DNA of 64,000 nt, from assembly GCA_964017235.1 (NCBI GenBank), contig OZ024928.1, forward strand, positions 151,738,881 through 151,802,880. Reading direction: 5' to 3'. The stretch is from Sabellastarte sp. h YS-2021. Its lineage: Eukaryota; Annelida; Polychaeta; Sabellida; Sabellidae. The notes beneath the pieces were generated by a model. It saw only the letters and a program-made list of their open reading frames with translations. It was not told where the DNA came from and did not search any database. The translations under genes were made by a program, and so were the position numbers. Below, in pieces: positions 10,660 through 19,830 of this stretch. Position 1 is the stretch's first letter, and each line of letters starts with the position of its first letter.

Positions 10660-11790
10660 TCAAAAATTCACCACATGTTGAGCAGAAACCACTGGGCCTA
10701 ACTTGAAATCTGATTGGTCGGTGGACTGCCAAGCTACATCCTTCAAATAAAAAGTGGTAAAAGTGTTGTGGCTCTTCCAAAAACATGAGCCTAGAACTTG
10801 TTCTAATGAGACCCCACCCTTAAAGGCCAAAGAGGCTGACATGGATCTTATGTCATGAGCCTTTACATGAACATTGTCGGACATAGAATCCGAAGATTGA
10901 TAGGCTAAAGCAACAGTTTGTTTGATCCAAGATGAAATAGTGGATCTTTGAATATCTTTGTCAAAACCCTCCTTAAAGGAGATAAACAAAAGATTTTTGC
11001 CCTTCCTTAGAGTAGAAGTCCTATCTAAATAGTACCGAAGAGCTCTAATAGGACACAGAGTCATATCATCAGACAGATCGGAGCTCAAAAATGGCTTTAG
11101 AGCTGGAATGACTATAGGTCTGATCAAATCTGGACCCTCAGAAGCTAACTGGTTCTTAGCCAAGAAGGCAGGAGAAGGAGAGATAGTGACCTCCCTCCAG
11201 TGAGGCTTATGTCTGAGGGAAGAGAATGTCCAAGCGTGCACCTCCCCCCTCCTTTTGCCAGATGCCAAAGCCATCAAGAAAACAGTCTTGAAAGTCAAAA
11301 CCTTAAGACTTGCATCCTTCAAAGGTTCAAAAGGAGCCTTAGTCAAAGCCATAAGAACCAAGGATAGGTCCCAAGAGGGAATACCTCTATTGAGAATAGG
11401 TTTGTCCCTATAAAAGCTTGCAAGAAGTCTATTCAAGTGTATGCTCTTGCCCACTTCCAGACCAAAAGGTCCTAAATGGTCAGAAATTGCAGTTCTGTAG
11501 CCAGCAATTGTGGCAGGCTTCAAATTTTTGACAGTAAACAGATGGTTCAAAAATTCTGCTATGTCTGAGATAGAAGGCTCTGCGCTGACCACCTTATTCT
11601 GTTGGCACCAGAGTTCAAAAATGGACCACCTTGACTCATATAATCTTCTAGATGAGGGTCTTTGAGGTGCCTTAATTCGATCTGCCACCTGCTCAGAGAA
11701 TGATTCAAGTGATTCTGAGTGGTGTCTAGGTGCCAAACATGCAGATTCAGAAACATGAGATTCTGATGGAACTTCTGACTGAAAGGTTGT
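10660..11790 (-). CDS. DIRS-1 tyrosine recombinase
   Basis: The integrase of DIRS elements, which joins a circular DNA intermediate to the target without staggered duplication. The domain begins near 11790 (CLAPRHHS, FSEQVADRIKAPQ), overlapping the RT frame by ~230 nt, and runs to the stop at 10660. Recognisable parts: a SAM-like core-binding part (LKPATIAGYRTAISDHLG), catalytic Arg I in ASGKRRGEVHAW, HDIRS (the H-x-x-R box), WKSHNTFTTFYLKD with the presumed nucleophile Tyr. The frame stays open upstream to 13572 through the whole RT gene with no obvious Met near the domain start, so its true start is uncertain. Confidence 0.88.
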   Translation of the reverse strand, partial: TTFQSEVPSESHVSESACLAPRHHSESLESFSEQVADRIKAPQRPSSRRLYESRWSIFELWCQQNKVVSAEPSISDIAEFLNHLFTVKNLKPATIAGYRTAISDHLGPFGLEVGKSIHLNRLLASFYRDKPILNRGIPSWDLSLVLMALTKAPFEPLKDASLKVLTFKTVFLMALASGKRRGEVHAWTFSSLRHKPHWREVTISPSPAFLAKNQLASEGPDLIRPIVIPALKPFLSSDLSDDMTLCPIRALRYYLDRTSTLRKGKNLLFISFKEGFDKDIQRSTISSWIKQTVALAYQSSDSMSDNVHVKAHDIRSMSASLAFKGGVSLEQVLGSCFWKSHNTFTTFYLKDVAWQSTDQSDFKLGPVVSAQHVVNF

Positions 11791-13733
11791 TTTAGCAGAT
11801 GAGGCCAATGAGGAAGTTGTAATGGGGGCTTGGTTGACAGATTGACTAGATCCCAAAACCAATGCATTCTGGGCCACCCTGGTGCTACTACTATCATTCT
11901 GCACCTGTAGGTGTTCATTTTCTGTATGACCTTTGGTATGAGAGCTACAGGACAAAAGGCATAGCCGTCCAGACCCTCCCAGGAGATGTTCAATGCATCT
12001 ATGTTCATAGCATTTGCATCTGGGACTGGTGAGACATAGATTGGTAGTTTGTGATTCAATTTGGTGGCAAACATGTCCACCATTGGAGTGTGCCAAACTT
12101 TGCAAATAAGACTGAACATTTGAGGATGAAGAGACCATTCTGTCTGAATTATTTTGTCTTTCCTGGAGTGACTGTCGGCTATGACATTGAGGCAACCCTG
12201 AATGTGTCTGGCTCTTATGAGTATGTTTCGAGGATTGCAGTAGGCCATGATGCGCCAAACCAGGAGACACATGTCCCACGAGTGTGTTCCCCCTTGTTTG
12301 TTCAGATAACTGACTACAGTGGCGTTGTCTGTTGCTATAAGAACCCTCTTGTCTAGAATACTGTTTTGAAAGCTTTTTAAGGCCAGAAACACTGCCTTTA
12401 ACTCTAGGACATTGATATGAAGCAATTTTTCCTGATCTGTCCAATTGCCACTGACTGTCAGATTTTCTAAATGAGCTCCCCAACCCTGGTTTGACGCATC
12501 TGTGAAAATAAGGGTATTGTGTTCCTGAGGATGTAAAGGACAACCCTTTTCTAGATTTTTGGGATTTTTCCACCACTGAAGATAACTTTTCAGAAGATTT
12601 GACACCGGAATCTTCAGGTCTAGAGACTGGGGATAATGCCAATGTGTCTTCAGGTACCACTGAAACGGACGCATGTGGAGCCTGCCCATTGGTATTGTTT
12701 TTTCTAGGGATGCTAGTACACCTATCAGGGACATAAGCGACCTTGGGGTTGTTTGTGATACGACCTCCATGTCCTGAACAGCTTTTTCTAGAATTTTCAA
12801 CTTCTTTTCGGTTGGAAAGACTTTTCCCTGAATCAAATCGAAATTGTAACCCAGAAAGTCGATTTTTTGTGTAGGTTCGAGCTCTGACTTTTCGAAGTTT
12901 ATCACAAAGCCGAGATCTTGTACCACCTGAATGAGTTCTTTTGTCTGTGAACGACATTGGTGGCTGGTATTTGCTCTTAACAACCAGTCGTCTAGATACT
13001 GGTGAACACGAATTCCGCGAGACTGAAGAACAAGTTTTACTTCTTGTACGATTCGCGTGAACTCTAGAGGTGCTGTTGCTAGCCCGAATGTCAGAGCTTT
13101 GAACTGGTACGTTCGCTTGTCTACATGGAAGCGAAGCAAATGCTGAGAGGCCGGGTGTATGGGAACATGAAAGTACGCATCTTTGAGATCGATGGAAACC
13201 AGCCATTCCCCTTTTGTAAGCGAATTTCGGATGATCTCTGCAGTCTCCATCTTGAAGGTGGGAACCTGCAGAAAGCTGTTCAGTACACTTAAGTCTATTA
13301 CTGGGCGCCATTTTTTCCCGGGTTTTGGTACAAGAAACAATCTGCTGCAAAAACCTAGAGTTGTGCATACCTTGAGAGGGTAAATAGCCCCTTTTTTGAG
13401 CATATCTTCTACACAATCTGTGAGAAAGCGATGCTTTTCCGGTGTGCTGTAACCACTGCGAATTGTGGGAAGCACTGACTTGGGCGGATTCGATTGAGGA
13501 AGAATTTGGTAACCGAATCTCAAGATCTGCACAACTCTTGGATGACAATGAAGGTGTTGCCATACCTGCCAATATCTTTGCAAACGGCCTCCATGTAATA
13601 GAAGTGGGTAGTCACTTGCGTCTATTGCCTCCTCGTCTTGAAGACGACTGGTAGGGCTTCTTATTGAATCTATCTGGTTGGCCACGAAAAAATTTTGAAC
13701 CAGAGGAGTAAGAGGCAGAAGAACGCCTGTCAT
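11559..13733 (-). CDS. DIRS-1 reverse transcriptase / RNase H (724 aa)
   Basis: The polymerase frame of DIRS-1. RT motifs in order: RLFLVPKPGKKWRPVIDLS (131-149), SIDLKDAYFHVPI (180-192), ALTFGLATAP (213-222) and the catalytic box YLDD (246-249). RNase H follows: FTDAS with Asp412, an LELKA glutamate at 444, ATDN with Asp469 and NVIAD with Asp520. A conserved C-terminal region (540-700, VDMFATKLNHKLP, VVAPGWPRMHWFWDL) lies where DIRS elements carry the methyltransferase-like domain. All catalytic acids are present. The Met at 13733 lies inside the end of the gag frame, so expression may depend on re-initiation or frameshifting. Confidence 0.93.
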   Translation of the reverse strand: MTGVLLPLTPLVQNFFVANQIDSIRSPTSRLQDEEAIDASDYPLLLHGGRLQRYWQVWQHLHCHPRVVQILRFGYQILPQSNPPKSVLPTIRSGYSTPEKHRFLTDCVEDMLKKGAIYPLKVCTTLGFCSRLFLVPKPGKKWRPVIDLSVLNSFLQVPTFKMETAEIIRNSLTKGEWLVSIDLKDAYFHVPIHPASQHLLRFHVDKRTYQFKALTFGLATAPLEFTRIVQEVKLVLQSRGIRVHQYLDDWLLRANTSHQCRSQTKELIQVVQDLGFVINFEKSELEPTQKIDFLGYNFDLIQGKVFPTEKKLKILEKAVQDMEVVSQTTPRSLMSLIGVLASLEKTIPMGRLHMRPFQWYLKTHWHYPQSLDLKIPVSNLLKSYLQWWKNPKNLEKGCPLHPQEHNTLIFTDASNQGWGAHLENLTVSGNWTDQEKLLHINVLELKAVFLALKSFQNSILDKRVLIATDNATVVSYLNKQGGTHSWDMCLLVWRIMAYCNPRNILIRARHIQGCLNVIADSHSRKDKIIQTEWSLHPQMFSLICKVWHTPMVDMFATKLNHKLPIYVSPVPDANAMNIDALNISWEGLDGYAFCPVALIPKVIQKMNTYRCRMIVVAPGWPRMHWFWDLVNLSTKPPLQLPHWPHLLKQPFSQKFHQNLMFLNLHVWHLDTTQNHLNHSLSRWQIELRHLKDPHLEDYMSQGGPFLNSGANRIRWSAQSLLSQT

Positions 13734-15132
13734 CAGAGCGACTGTTCGACTGGAAAGTCTGGCGGTTATCAGTCTTCAACCTCTTAGGGGATCTGTCCTG
13801 TTTTTTCTGTATTTGATCCAATGTAGTGGGACAAAATAAGTCCCCAGATTTGAATCCTGTTCTTCGCAATTTGTTGAAATCGTGCTCCTGCAAGTGAGAA
13901 GCACAGACTTTCAAGATGGAATCTCTTCTGGCCAACTGTAAGTTACAGGCCAACGCAATAGAGAGATCAGTGACAGACTCCAAAGCCTTATCAAGTGAAG
14001 TAAGGCAGGCTGACTGCATTTGTAGGTGAGATAACAGCTTATCAGAGTCCCTGAACACATCTGAACCACTCTGTTGAAGCAACTCCTCCATAGAAGATGA
14101 GGTTTTGCCAATAGCCCTCATGAACCAATTGACATAAGATAAAATCTGCACACATTCTCTAGATACGGTCTCCATACTTGTATGCTGCTTGATAGGTACA
14201 TGAACAGAGGATGGAATCGCCTTTGGAAAGAGAGATCTGAAGGCATCTTGACATTTGGGTGCAGAGTTCGAGAATTCTACCGTGGATGACCTGTAGAACT
14301 TCATGGGAGGCCTGTTATATTGTAAAAAATTGTCAGTGTTAACAGGACTGCACTGTAACCTCTCAGGCTCACCTTTCTTTGGGTTACCAGAAGCTTTGGC
14401 CTCATAAAAATCCCAACGCTCAACTATGGCTTCCAAAGGTGGCATGACCATGGGAAGAACTTGTTTCCTCTTTGATTCCTTGCTCTTGGAACCAAAAATT
14501 TTGGTAGGTTGGTCAGAGGATTCTTCTGGAACTTCAACCTGCAGTAAAGTTCTGACAGCAGCCAGAGTTTCCCTGTACGTGGGATCTTCTTCAACCTCCT
14601 CATGAGGAGATGGAGATCTAAGCCTTTTGCGTGAGGAAATGCTCGTAGATTCATGGACCGAGCTGACATCAGAGAACGCATCTTCACCAGATTCCAAAGC
14701 TCTAGGGCGAGGCTGGTGGGGTGTTGGTAAAGATGATGAGGAAGACGAATTCGTCTTCAAGGAAGTAATTTGTGATTGCATATCTTCTAATCTCTGTAGA
14801 ATTTTTAGCAAGGAGTCCTCTGCTACAGGCTGAGATTTCTCAGCTGTAGGGGAACGAATAGGGTCAGATTCCTGCCCTAACTGGGAGTCTTCAACCTCTT
14901 TGGACACAATAATATCTTTAGATTTCTTTTTGGACTTGGAACGAAGCTTCTTCTTCTGCTCAGAAGTGAACTGTAAACAGTTGAAGCAATCATCTTCTTT
15001 TGAAGTGACACAGACGTCCTGACCCTTGCCCTTGTCTCTGCAAGGATAACAGAAAAGGTGTGTGTCCCAATCGTACAGTGGGTGACCACAACCAGCCGCA
15101 CGTTTCGTAGATTTTAACTGTGACTCCGCCAT
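13612..15132 (-). CDS. DIRS-1 gag-like protein (506 aa)
   Basis: First frame of DIRS-1, occupying the usual gag position. The N-terminus carries a cysteine/histidine module: CGH at ~16-18, a D-x-H, then FCYPCRDKGKG, C, DCFNC and LQFTSEQ. This resembles a compact metal-binding domain and is shared with DIRS-2. A long Ser/Lys-rich acidic linker follows, then a helical middle part and a basic C-terminus (RSDDRRSS, GGNRRK) suited to nucleic-acid binding. The start at 15132 is the first Met and lies just downstream of the right terminal repeat. It overlaps the RT frame by ~120 nt. The product presumably packages the element RNA (family inference). Confidence 0.75.
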   Translation of the reverse strand: MAESQLKSTKRAAGCGHPLYDWDTHLFCYPCRDKGKGQDVCVTSKEDDCFNCLQFTSEQKKKLRSKSKKKSKDIIVSKEVEDSQLGQESDPIRSPTAEKSQPVAEDSLLKILQRLEDMQSQITSLKTNSSSSSSLPTPHQPRPRALESGEDAFSDVSSVHESTSISSRKRLRSPSPHEEVEEDPTYRETLAAVRTLLQVEVPEESSDQPTKIFGSKSKESKRKQVLPMVMPPLEAIVERWDFYEAKASGNPKKGEPERLQCSPVNTDNFLQYNRPPMKFYRSSTVEFSNSAPKCQDAFRSLFPKAIPSSVHVPIKQHTSMETVSRECVQILSYVNWFMRAIGKTSSSMEELLQQSGSDVFRDSDKLLSHLQMQSACLTSLDKALESVTDLSIALACNLQLARRDSILKVCASHLQEHDFNKLRRTGFKSGDLFCPTTLDQIQKKQDRSPKRLKTDNRQTFQSNSRSDDRRSSASYSSGSKFFRGQPDRFNKKPYQSSSRRGGNRRK

Positions 15133-15170
15133 GATGACCTTCTAAAGAAGAACGCGCAGCCTCCACGACG

Positions 15171-15347
15171 ACCAAAAATTGAATGAGGATCTCTCGACAA
15201 AGTCCAACCGACAATGGGTTGTGCGCATGCACACCTATCACTAACTACGGGGTTCACCTCTCGAACAAGAATAATTTTTAAATATTCTTGTTGGTCGCCG
15301 CGTTTTGCCTCCACAAAACCAAGTAAGCATTTGTGAGGATAAGGTAA
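15171..15347 (-). repeat. DIRS-1 right inverted terminal repeat
   Basis: The partner of 9878-10054, inverted and of equal length (177 nt), with only a few differences (for example CATGCGCAC against CATGCACAC). It is followed by the end-specific tail ending GCAATAAAA at 15367. Confidence 0.9.
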
Positions 15348-15554
15348 GGCTATTTTACGCAATAAAAAGACAGATTTGCATGCCTTGAACAATTTTTCAT
15401 CCTCGATAGATAAGGTATCTTTTAAAAAAAACAGCATGTCTCTAGGCCTTGTAGTTTTGGAGAAGAAGTTGTTCACGCGTACGCGTACGCCCACGCCGCA
15501 GAGTGATGACATAATGTCAGCTGACTGACAAGTCAGCTGACATAAAAAGGCTAC

Positions 15555-15693
15555 CATAGCATCAGCCTCTTGTCACGACTCTCCTTGTTTCCACTGGCAA
15601 GCTGTTCCACCATGTATAAAGGGTGCTGATCAAACGTACACAGCTTTCTGTTCCCAGGCAGCAAGTCAGATAACCAGAGCTCTTTCACATTAT
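15555..15693 (-). CDS. CEBPZ: CEBPZ exon 7 (residues 268-314)
   Basis: A 139-nt exon with acceptor tttcttacacag| and donor CTATG|GTAGCC. It encodes NVKELWLSDLLPGNRKL and then QLASGNKESRDKRLMLW, matching FKELLITDLLPDNRKL and QLSSGNKDSRDRRLILW in the family. The donor lacks the usual G at +5, so it is weak. A repeated palindrome (GTCAGCTGAC) that marks the end of a composite mobile element finishes only 12 bases downstream of the splice site. Confidence 0.93.
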
Positions 15694-16645
15694 CTGTGTA
15701 AGAAATTTTTCAAAACAGTAACTTGTTCATTTATTTGAGGCTATTTGATTGATACAACACTGTACTAGTATATTCAATGTTTAAACTAGAACAACTAGAT
15801 AAAGTCAAGTTCTCTTTATGAACAAGACCAAACTGAGTAATGTGTCAGGTAACATCAATTGAAACTAGTTTGAACCATTTATTTGTACGGATAATACATG
15901 CAAAAACTGGGTGCCATACCAGGCTGAAAATGACTTTAAAACTGTATCTCTTACCATTTCTGAGATATTTAGGAGTTTCAAAATTGAGCGATTCAAAAGT
16001 AACTTTCGTAACATTTCAAAAGAACATCCACCAAGACCATTGCTGTAATGGTTACCTCCTGGTATTACGCAAAAGTGAAAACAGCATGACCTTGAAACAG
16101 AGTTCAAATCCCAAGCATTAATAATCAAATATAAAGCCTATTCAGTAAGATTACCTAAATCAATCTTGAAGCAGGGGTTAAAGGTCAAATTCACCACTTG
16201 GTAAATACTGGATGGCAATGATTTCCTATAATTAGTTGTCACATTTCAAAATCCAAGGATCAATAATAAGGGAGGTATAAGGCCTTAGTATAATGACTCA
16301 ACCTTTATGTGAGGGTTTAAATTCAACATCTGAAAAAGATTTGCAGGCCTTCATTTATTATAACTTGTTTACACATTTTGAAGCCCCACAACCAATGATA
16401 GGGGATATAGAAGACCTCTGTAGTATGTATGACCCCACTTGACCTTGAAGATGACCTTTTGTGTTAAAAATTGGAAAATTTGTCTTGTTTGTTGTGACGT
16501 AGTCTGCTTTTATTGATAGAGATTACATACTATAAAAGGTGGTTAGAATTGGCATTATTGCTTACTTTTAAGGGGTGACCCCATGGGGAATATTTCATAC
16601 ATTTTGCTGAAGTTTACATTTCTCAATTACGGAAAAAGGGTTCAC

Positions 16646-16834
16646 CTAGAGCTGCCAGGGACTCCCTTCTGCACTTTTTTTTCACCATTCCAATCAAAGT
16701 GTCTATACCCTGGAGGTTGTGGATGGGGGACCTTTGCACCAGCAAAGTCAATGCTGCAGTTTTATCAGCTAGAGTCCCAGATGAAAGCACTGTGCGAATC
16801 CAACGGGCATCAGAATGCTTGTTACTGTCTTGCT
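16646..16834 (-). CDS. CEBPZ: CEBPZ exon 6 (residues 205-268)
   Basis: A 189-nt exon with acceptor gaattttcag| and donor CTAG|GTGAACC. Its product contains W-I-R-T-V-L-S-S-G-T-L-A-D-K and LTLLVQRSPIHNLQGIDTL, clear counterparts of the WMKAIVSSGTLGDRM and LIQDDAVHTLQFVETL segments of vertebrate CEBPZ, and a KKK-C-RRE basic patch. This is the start of the conserved helical-repeat core. Entry phase 1 and exit phase 1 agree with exons 5 and 7. Confidence 0.92.
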
Positions 16835-17330
16835 CTGAAAATTCAAAACGTCCCCAAAAATAAAAAAAATATGACCTTTGACAAGGAGGTTACATATACT
16901 GGAGGTTGCATTTGTTTGTCTGTTTGAATTTGAGACTACTCCAAAGTAATAAAATCATCTTTACAAAATATTTTAATGATGGTAGAGCCTTACCTGAAGA
17001 AACAGTGATTAATTTTTGAGAAAGTTATAGTTCATACTCCGAAAATAATGAACATATCTTTTCACATGGTTTGCTATCAGATTAATGTCCCAGTTACACC
17101 TTTCGTTATGGTCATATCTAGATAGTATGTATCATTTCCTTCATGATTACCTCATCCTTATGGCTCTGGGTAGTACACCACAGATATCCACCCCCTTCAG
17201 CCTTCCCGTGTGTATATCTGTACAGAAAGGAGGCTCGCAGGAGATTTTTCAAACATTTTAAAAAGTGATCCCAAAATGCAAGACAATTTGTATGACAATT
17301 TGTTTGGTATTAAAATGAAAACAAACAGTG
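16835..17330. other. CEBPZ intron 5, unassigned
   Basis: AT-rich; no recognisable gene or repeat. The interval 17601-17994, up to the DIRS-2 left tip, is similar. Confidence 0.4.
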
Positions 17331-17600
17331 CCCGTGAATGGGCTGAATGTGTCAGCTGACTCTTTGTTTTTAGTTTCAGAGTAAAAGTGGAAGCAGGAAA
17401 GGACATAAAAATTGTGCACTGTAAATGGTATTCAGAAGCAAAGTACAAAGTTAACTGTTAAGGTGTAAAAAGTAGATGAAAAGCATATTTAAACAAAATA
17501 CTGTAAATAAAGCAGTTTTTAAGTTACACCTGATTCACTCAACAGTGAGAATCTGAAAGTAGCTATTGCCCGGCTATGCAATCAACTAGAGGTCTACAAT
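17331..17600. repeat. Left-end fragment of the element A family
   Basis: CAGTGCCCGTGAATGGGC, TGTCAGCTGAC and one and a half diverged monomers (GATTCACTCAACAGTGAGAA, TAGCTATTGCCCGGCTATG). The right end is missing; DIRS-2 begins 395 bases further on. Confidence 0.6.
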
Positions 17601-18030
17601 TATACGTTTTTCCTGTCGGGGGAAAATGTCTTTTGTGACCTTTACTGCACCAGCCCTTGTGCTTCCCCATATTGTTATAAAAGTTACTCTAGACACTATG
17701 AAAAATAAGCAAGCGATCCTGAGTATGCTGCCCAGACAGATAAGACAAAATTTGGCTAATTCACTGCTACAAGGAATCAGAAAAACATAGGGTAGACCGT
17801 CCCTCAGTGTTCAGCCAAATGACACCTTATGATGTCTCAAACCAGCATTCTGAGGAGTGTGACCCCGTCACATGTAACAAAGTGACAACATGACAGTGTA
17901 GCAATCGTTCAGTCAACACAAGTCACAGTTTCCATCCAATAAAAGCGTTCAGTAACATAAAATCAAGTAAAATCAAAATATAAAATACATAAAATTGCAA
18001 ATTTAATAAGTAAATTAAATTTTTATAAGT

Positions 18031-18210
18031 TAATACCCTATCCAATGGACAATAGCTTATCCGGTCGGCGCAGACCGGCCCGCCAAACGTCAGAAAAAGA
18101 CGTCCTGTGTCTCCACCGGCTAGGCCGGTCCAGTACTGTGTACTCGCCAGATGGCGTGTCGTATTTCCTTCCTGTCTAGACAGCGTGACGTCATAGCATC
18201 TTTTTCGTTG
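18031..18210 (+). repeat. DIRS-2 left inverted terminal repeat
   Basis: Inverted match to 24173-24354. It contains CCGGTCGGCGCAGACCGG, itself a near-palindrome, and GTCTAGAC and TGACGTCA palindromes. Confidence 0.85.
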
Positions 18211-18268
18211 TCTAAACCTATTAGACCCCTAGTAAACTAAAAGCGGGGTCGGTGGGAGGGTCTTGTGT

Positions 18269-18364
18269 GTCCATTGGATAGGGTATTAACTTATAAAAAT
18301 TTAATTTACTTATTAAATTTGCAATTTTATTGCGTTAATACATCCTATCCAATGGACAATAGCT
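18269..18364. repeat. DIRS-2 internal complementary region
   Basis: GTCCATTGGATAGGGTATTA and the following bases complement the left tip up to TTTGCAA; then TTTTATTGCGTTAATAC and onward complement the right tip. The junction defines the element ends at 17995 and 24364. Confidence 0.88.
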
Positions 18365-18729
18365 GAATAACTACCGCTTGGATGGCGGGTAAGTTACTAG
18401 GGACTAAAGAGCTTGAACTCATGTTAGACATAAAGCCAATTCCTTTTTAAAAGCCTGGGTAGACCTTGAAGTCAAATACCCTTAAGGCTATGGTCGAATA
18501 TCATCATCCGGTTATCCGGAATGGAACCGTCAGAGTCGACCTTGCGCCCCCCCCCCTTTTTTTTAACAGACCTGCTCTGAGGTAGGGGAAGAGAGGGATG
18601 AGTTCAGTCCCATAAAATTACATCTCCCGGAGGAAGTACGTGAGATTTTTTTTTTTTTTTTGTTGCTCCTTAACTATATGTGCAATATATACAAATATGT
18701 ACACTTATTTACAGATGTACAGATCTCCT

Positions 18730-19830
18730 CTAAGTCCCCGTCTGTTGGTGGATCTGCTGAGCAGCCACAACAGGGCCAAGATGGTAGAGCTCTGAATCAG
18801 CCCAAGTCACATGCTTCAGATAGAATTGAGTGAAGGTGTTATGAGATTTCCAGTGGCAGGCTGATAAGATCTGCTCCAAGGAGACTCCCGACTGGAAGGC
18901 CTTAGAAGCAGCAAAGGCCCTGACATCATGAGCTTTGACTTGATGTAGGGTGTGGGCATGGTGATCAGAGAGCTCATAGCATAGGATCACAGTCTGCTTG
19001 ATCCATGAGGAGATAGTGGCAGGTGAGATGTCTTTGTCGAAGCCTTTCTTGAAGGAGACAAAAACTAATTGTTTGTCCTGCCTAATGTCTGAAGTCCTGT
19101 CCAAATAGTAGCGCAAGGCTCTGACTGGACAAAGAGACCTATCAGACTTGAGGGATCTATCCAGAGTAGGAGCCAGGGCTGGTATGACCACTGGGGCTAC
19201 ACTCTCTGGACCCTCCTTGGCCAGCTGGTTCTTGGAAAGAAAGCTGGGAGATGGAAACAGAGACACCTTAGACCAGTCCGACTGGTGCCTGATGTTCTTA
19301 TGCTGCCATGCATGGATCTCACTCCTTCTTTTGCCAGACCCCAGGGCCAAAAGGAAAACAGTCTTGAAGGTCAGATGCTTCAGAGATGCCTCCCTAAGTG
19401 GTTCGAAAGGGGCCTTTGTCAGCTGGTGTAGTACCAGGGAAAGGTTCCATGAGGGTATTCCCCTCCGCCCTTTGGGTCTATCTCTATGGAAACTTTCCAA
19501 GAGACGAGTGAGATTATCATCTTTGCTGATATTGACTGTTGTATCACCTAGTTTATCAGCAATGGCAGACGTGTAGCCATCAATGGTGCTGGGCTGTAAC
19601 TTCTTGTCCTCAAAGAGGTGCATTAGGAAGTCACTGACTTTATAGGTGGAGACCTGAAGTCCACCTGATTAGTGACGCACCACTTTGTAAAAATGGTCCA
19701 CTTTGCCTCATAGACTGATCTGGTTCATCTTCTTTGAGGAGCCTCAATTCTTGCTGCCACCGCCTCAGAGAAGCCCTGTTCTTTGATTTTTGTGGCTCTA
19801 GGAGCCAGGCATGGAGATTTAAATTTCTCA
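18730..19830 (-). pseudogene. DIRS-2 tyrosine recombinase, stop and frameshift near the N-terminus
   Basis: The recombinase domain starts near 19830 (CLAPRATKIKE, FSEAVAARIEAPQRR) and meets a TGA at ~19722-19724. Homology then continues (YEAKWTIFTKWC, in the same frame past the stop) until a one-base slip near 19645, after which the rest is open to 18730 (LQPSTIDGYTSAIADKLG, SGKRRSEIHAW with Arg I, HDVRA for the H-x-x-R box, WKSHNTFTQFYLKHV with the Tyr). The catalytic residues remain; the product cannot be made in one piece. Confidence 0.88.

Larger units (their letters stand above)
9834..15367 (-). mobile_element. DIRS-1: near-intact DIRS-type retrotransposon
   Basis: A tyrosine-recombinase retrotransposon with the full DIRS plan: gag-like, RT/RNase H and recombinase frames on the minus strand, inverted terminal repeats (9878-10054 and 15171-15347) and an internal complementary region (10101-10204). 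Ends are set precisely by comparison with uninterrupted copies of the host repeat near 35090 and 41985: flanks read ...cagacgaac| and |agacagatttgc with nothing duplicated, as expected for recombinase-mediated circle insertion. Length is 5.5 kb. It sits within the 3' tail of the composite element 6655-15545, in CEBPZ intron 7, in the same orientation as the gene. All three frames are open, so it may be young. Confidence 0.92.
6655..15545. mobile_element. Composite satellite-bearing element A (Helentron-like), hosting DIRS-1
   Basis: The left end has a hairpin AGTGCCCGTGAACGGGCACT (from ~6659) followed by GTGTCAGCTGAC; the right end has GACGCCGCAGAGTGATGACA-type sequence and GTCAGCTGAC palindromes up to 15541. 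In between are an array of ~146-bp units (6930-7510), an array of ~155-bp units (7690-9600), a unique tail (9600-9833, 15368-15545) and DIRS-1. The same left end recurs at 17331 and 31284, and the same tail at 34860-35245 and 41740-42150. Hairpin plus subterminal palindromes plus a central minisatellite fits non-autonomous Helentron-type elements; this class assignment is inference. No protein is encoded apart from DIRS-1. Confidence 0.6.

Noticed and set aside
12051..12356. Plus-strand frames across both DIRS elements (e.g. 12051-12356, 19148-19576, 22130-22558)
   Set aside because: Antisense shadows of RT, recombinase and gag frames.
9834..15367. A retroviral (LTR) origin for DIRS-1
   Set aside because: The terminal repeats are inverted, there is no DDE integrase or protease, the RT is followed by a tyrosine recombinase and no target duplication exists; this is DIRS.
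16583..16927. 114-codon plus-strand frame
   Set aside because: It is the antisense shadow of CEBPZ exon 6, which has splice sites and family similarity on the minus strand.
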